Shown piece by piece: positions 6,199-8,865 of a stretch of 8,865 nt of DNA. Position numbers and translations under genes: made by a program. The stretch is from NCBI GenBank assembly GCA_035651635.1, contig DASRFK010000034.1, positions 1 to 8,865 of the forward strand. The letters run 5' to 3'. Within the stretch, counting starts at the first letter, position 1. The number at the start of each line of letters is the position of its first letter. This DNA comes from JANXQE01 sp035651635. Lineage in GTDB: Bacteria > Verrucomicrobiota > Verrucomicrobiia > Limisphaerales > UBA8199. Under the pieces are notes generated by a model. That model saw nothing but the letters and a program-made list of their open reading frames with translations, ran no database searches and had not been told where the DNA came from.

Positions 6199-7599
6199 TC
6201 AGTTAGAGCTGATCGCTTTGACGAGTTGGTACTCGAACTCGAGGCCGTCATAGAAATCCTGCACGGCCATGCGCTCATCCTTGCCGTGCATACGCACATC
6301 GTCGAGATCGGCGGCGGTGCCGGTGATTCCGTAAGTGGGGATTCCCTGTTGACGAAAGTACAGACCGTCGGTCGCGCCTGTTTCCATTTCCGGCACGACC
6401 GGAATACCGGGCCAAAGTTTGTTTTTGGCTTGCTCGATCGCGTGAAGGATCTCGGAGGTCAGGGGCGACGGCGGACTGGGCTTGGCGGGTTTGAGCGGCG
6501 TGATAGTGATGCGATCGTCAGCCAGGATTCGTTTCAAGGCGGATTGCACCTGGTCCACGGGCTGGCCTGGAAGGATACGGCAATTCACCACGGCACGCGC
6601 GGTTTGAGGCAGCGCATTTTCCGCATGGCCGGCTTCGAGCATGGTTGCCACCGCGGTCGTGCGCAGAATGGCATTATAGAAAGGCGAAGCCGAGAGGCCT
6701 TTGACCGCCGACTCATCCGGCGGTGACTGCAACACGCCTTTCATGTCGGCAGCGGTCTGGCCGGTCTCGATATCCGACATCTTCGCAAAATAACCCCGCG
6801 AAATTTCGCTGAGTTCAACCGGGAATTCGTACTTTGAAAGCCGGAGAAGAGCCTCGGATAGATCATAAATGATATTGTCCCTGGTCGGTTTGGAGCTGTG
6901 GCCGCCCGGTCCCTTAATCTCCAAACGATAAGACTGGTAAACCTTCTCGGCGGCCTGCACGGCGTACAACAAGCGCTTGCCTTGGCGCTTTTGCACGCCC
7001 CCGGCATCCGCATTAAGGCAAATGCTTGCTTTGACCAGGTCCGGGTGGTTGGCCAACAGCCATTCCACGCCGTTGTAAACCTCTCCCCCCTCTTCGCCGG
7101 AAGTGAGCGCGAGAATGATGTCGCGGTCAGGCTTGAAGTTTTCCTGCCGCAACCGCAAGACCGCTGAAGCGAGGGTAGTCACTCCGTCTTTGTCGTCTGA
7201 CGTGCCTCGACCATAAAAGAAGCCGTCCTTTTCGGTAAGTCTGAACGGAGGAAAAGACCAATCCTCAGGCTTGGCTTCAACCACGTCCAAGTGGGCTAGC
7301 AGCAATACCGGCGGCTTGGTGCCGGAACCAGGGTACCGCACGACTAGATTCTTGTTCTTCTGCTGGGGGCCGATGATTTGGACATCGGCTTCAGGAAATC
7401 CAGCCGCGCGAAAGTGGGCGGCGAGTAACTCGGCGGCTTTGGTGGTATCGCCAACCGAATGTGAAGTGTCGGTCTCAATGAGCTCGCGATAGATGTCGCG
7501 GCCCATTTGCTGATAGGGTGTGAGTTCGGCGGCGTAGCTCGGCAAGCAGAGGCTCGCGAAGCACGCCTGAACGCAGGCAAGAGAAAGGGCAGTTTTCAT
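6199..7599 (-). CDS. Exported M20-family zinc metallopeptidase
   Basis: A 466-residue di-zinc peptidase or amidohydrolase. Residues 1-24 form a signal peptide ending SYAA, so it acts outside the cytoplasm. M20 metal and catalytic residues can be read in order: H103 and D105 in LLLAHLDVVEA; the bridging D135 in YGRGTSDDKDG; the general base E169 and ligand E170 in TSGEEGGE; D198 in CLNADAGG; and H438 in RMHGKDERM near the C-terminus. GGHSSKP (232-238) belongs to the inserted lid/dimerisation domain, whose His contributes to the active site. Length and order match the full family, so the enzyme looks intact. Relatives cleave dipeptides, remove C-terminal residues or deacylate amino acids; the exact substrate is not visible. 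It is divergent from the HExxH gene across about 300 bp. No Shine-Dalgarno precedes the ATG, but the signal peptide fixes the start well. Confidence 0.92.
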   Translation of the reverse strand: MKTALSLACVQACFASLCLPSYAAELTPYQQMGRDIYRELIETDTSHSVGDTTKAAELLAAHFRAAGFPEADVQIIGPQQKNKNLVVRYPGSGTKPPVLLLAHLDVVEAKPEDWSFPPFRLTEKDGFFYGRGTSDDKDGVTTLASAVLRLRQENFKPDRDIILALTSGEEGGEVYNGVEWLLANHPDLVKASICLNADAGGVQKRQGKRLLYAVQAAEKVYQSYRLEIKGPGGHSSKPTRDNIIYDLSEALLRLSKYEFPVELSEISRGYFAKMSDIETGQTAADMKGVLQSPPDESAVKGLSASPFYNAILRTTAVATMLEAGHAENALPQTARAVVNCRILPGQPVDQVQSALKRILADDRITITPLKPAKPSPPSPLTSEILHAIEQAKNKLWPGIPVVPEMETGATDGLYFRQQGIPTYGITGTAADLDDVRMHGKDERMAVQDFYDGLEFEYQLVKAISSN

Positions 7600-7664
7600 A
7601 TGGTGGTCGCAGCGAGGTTAGCACAAAGGCGTTTCGAACGAAAGCGGTTGAAAACAAGCAATAG

Positions 7665-7842
7665 GTTAATCACGGATGAACCACCCATAGACACGCATAG
7701 GCTGATGGGACAACTACAAACCGGAAGGCTCAAGACACGAATTTCACGAATGCGCACGAATTGCCAAAGTATTTAAACCGTACGCAGGGAGAAGCCGGAC
7801 CGGAATAATTGTTTCCCCACAGATTCAGGGCGACCGCAGATG
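7665..7842. repeat. Second degenerate tandem array (CACGAAT/CACAGAT type)
   Basis: The gap between the divergent M20 and HExxH genes carries scattered units related to those at 4695-4810: AATCACGGAT (7667), GAACCACCCAT (7678), AGACACGAAT (7733), TTCACGAAT (7743), CCACAGAT (7817), GACCGCAGAT (7832). They are diverged and irregularly spaced. Both genes must start transcription within or near this gap, but no clear promoter pair stands out. Confidence 0.5.
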
Positions 7843-7932
7843 AGAGTTGCAGCGCGAGGTTTCTACCAAATTGCAAACCGAGGCGCACATGATAAAAGGT
7901 AAGTAATGTTGAGAGAAACGGAGAAGGGAAGC

Positions 7933-8829
7933 ATGATGCGCTGCGCGAAATTTGCCGGGAGGTTGCTGGCGGCGGTCATTTTGAGCCTGGGTTCAGGCCT
8001 CGCGGCGGCAGATCAATCGTTGTCCGAGCGGCCTAAAATCGTCGCGCTCGACCCGCCGGAGAAGGATTTTTTCGCAAAGGAACTCTTTTGCGAGAACATT
8101 CCCATAAAAGCGCCGAGCGTGGTCGCGGACGAAGCGATGCTCGCAGCGTATGACAATCTTGCGAGGATGCTAACCAATTTGCCGATGGTGGCCTCGAACC
8201 TGGTCGCCGCGGGCGTGGAATTGCACATCATCGGACGCAACCAGGTCACCACCGACCTTCCGGAATGGCGGCAGGACAAGGGAAAACCTCTGGCCGAATA
8301 CAACGGGCTGACGCGCGACCAGCGCACGCGAGGCATGGGCGGGCGTTTGACCTCATGCGGCGAGGAGAATCTGCTCAAGCTTCGGGAAGACAGATATTTT
8401 GGACGGGACATTTGCGCACACGAGTTCTCACACAGTATCCGCAACTACGGCATTCCCAATTCCGTGCGCCAGAAATTCAATCAACAGTACCAGCGCTCAC
8501 TGAATAAGGGATTATGGAAAGGTTCCTACGCGGGGTCGAACCCGGACGAGTTTTTCGCCGAGTTGACGATGTGGTATTTCGGCACGCACGGAGATTTGCA
8601 CATGAGCGATCCCAAACCGGAGAATGGGCCGGAAGGTCTGAGGGCGTATGACCCGGAGGCGTTCGCGCTTTTGGATGATTTCTATAAGGGACGAATTCCG
8701 ATCTCGCGAGTCGAACCGCGCGAGCCGATAGGGGTAGGGATGGCGCTTTCGCGCCACCCCTCCCTCCAAACCGGACGGGCGGATTTCCCGCATCCGGCTT
8801 TCCAGTCGGTGGTGTCTCGGCGAGACTAA
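7933..8829 (+). CDS. Exported HExxH metallopeptidase-like protein with intron-derived C-terminal tail
   Basis: A 298-residue protein, counted from 7933. Residues 1-27 are a good signal peptide (MMRCAKFAGRLLAAVILSLG..AAADQ). HEFSH at 163-167 is an HExxH zinc motif in GRDICAHEFSH. NPDEFFAELTMWYF (203-216) follows about 40 residues later and should supply the third ligand, E206 or E210, as in gluzincins. SCGEENLLKLREDRYFGRDIC (141-161) is a distinctive cysteine-bracketed block. I recognise the general family only as uncharacterised secreted metallopeptidase-like proteins. An in-frame ATG at 7906 adds nine residues; 7933 is preferred because AGAAGGGAAG lies just upstream and the signal peptide then starts cleanly. 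Coding sequence after P265 (8727) is antisense group II intron sequence, so the last 33 residues (from I266) are not native. The native C-terminus is therefore missing or replaced, though the catalytic core looks complete. Confidence 0.78.
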   Translation: MMRCAKFAGRLLAAVILSLGSGLAAADQSLSERPKIVALDPPEKDFFAKELFCENIPIKAPSVVADEAMLAAYDNLARMLTNLPMVASNLVAAGVELHIIGRNQVTTDLPEWRQDKGKPLAEYNGLTRDQRTRGMGGRLTSCGEENLLKLREDRYFGRDICAHEFSHSIRNYGIPNSVRQKFNQQYQRSLNKGLWKGSYAGSNPDEFFAELTMWYFGTHGDLHMSDPKPENGPEGLRAYDPEAFALLDDFYKGRIPISRVEPREPIGVGMALSRHPSLQTGRADFPHPAFQSVVSRRD

Positions 8830-8865
8830 CCATAGGTGCAAGAACCATGTTCCAGACTAAACAAT
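8728..8865 (-). mobile_element. Group II intron 3' end (domains V and VI), partial
   Basis: On the minus strand, 8800-8768 reads as a domain V: AAGCCGGA pairs with TCCGGTTT, including the G-U of the AGC triad, and an upper GCGG stem is capped by a GAAA loop. Domain VI follows. A GGGGTGGCGC arm pairs across a GAAA loop with GCGCCATCCC, then a single unpaired A, then CCCCTAT. That A lies eight bases from the end, the expected branch point, and the terminal AT fits the AY rule, which puts the 3' splice site at 8728. The intron continues past the right edge, where the rest of the ribozyme and any reverse-transcriptase gene would lie. Because it is antisense to the host gene, splicing cannot repair that gene's mRNA. 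Domain V coordinates are firm; the exact 3' end is inferred from pairing. Confidence 0.78.

Noticed and set aside
5749..6206. Open frames across the mosaic repeat
   Set aside because: They overlap the GNAT start and translate repeat hairpins; no domain is visible.
7865..7905. Possible promoter (TTGCAA ... GATAAA) before the HExxH gene
   Set aside because: Spacing is about 14 bp and the -10 match is poor; not strong enough to annotate.
8477..8848. Minus-strand open frames (109 and 123 codons) near the right end
   Set aside because: They are read from group II intron domains V and VI and then antisense to the metallopeptidase; neither looks like a maturase.

Overview
This window looks like a chromosomal stretch from a Verrucomicrobiota bacterium, most likely the Limisphaerales/Pedosphaera group. 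That placement is an inference. It rests on the GC-rich DNA, the lack of strong Shine-Dalgarno sites at most starts, and gaps filled with hairpin-rich intergenic repeat families of a type I associate with those genomes. No rRNA, tRNA or CRISPR array is visible.

Layout, left to right. (1) 1-1192, minus: the N-terminal 397 residues of a secreted sedolisin (S53, kumamolisin-type) prepro-protease, cut by the left edge before its catalytic serine. (2) 1193-1683: a gap carrying a cluster of short hairpins. (3) 1684-2301, plus: a zinc-ribbon membrane protein of unknown function. (4) A palindromic repeat at 2329-2370. (5) 2477-3229, plus: an SRPBCC-fold protein with a C-terminal YqjD/ElaB-like membrane anchor. 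(6) 3404-4696, plus: an FAD-dependent oxidoreductase with the sequence hallmarks of flavin-dependent halogenases. (7) 4695-4810: a degenerate ACAGAT/GCGAAT array. (8) 4913-5146, minus: a 77-residue 2TM-type membrane protein. (9) 5330-5412: another hairpin repeat. (10) 5464-5877, minus: a GNAT acetyltransferase. (11) 5928-6178: a mosaic repeat with a second repeat nested in it. (12) 6199-7599, minus: an exported M20-family zinc peptidase. (13) 7665-7842: a second degenerate array. (14) 7933-8829, plus: an exported HExxH metallopeptidase-like protein. (15) 8728-8865, minus: the 3' end of a group II intron (domains V and VI), lying antisense in the 3' part of gene 14.

The genes do not form one operon. 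They are single transcription units separated by repeat-filled gaps of 170-490 bp. The theme is export: three of the eight genes encode predicted secreted hydrolases (S53, M20, HExxH) and three encode membrane or membrane-anchored proteins. The most notable findings are the group II intron end, which gives gene 14 a chimeric C-terminus, and the stand-alone halogenase-like flavoenzyme. I see no clear new multi-gene system. The repeat mosaics and the little-described HExxH family are the least explained parts.
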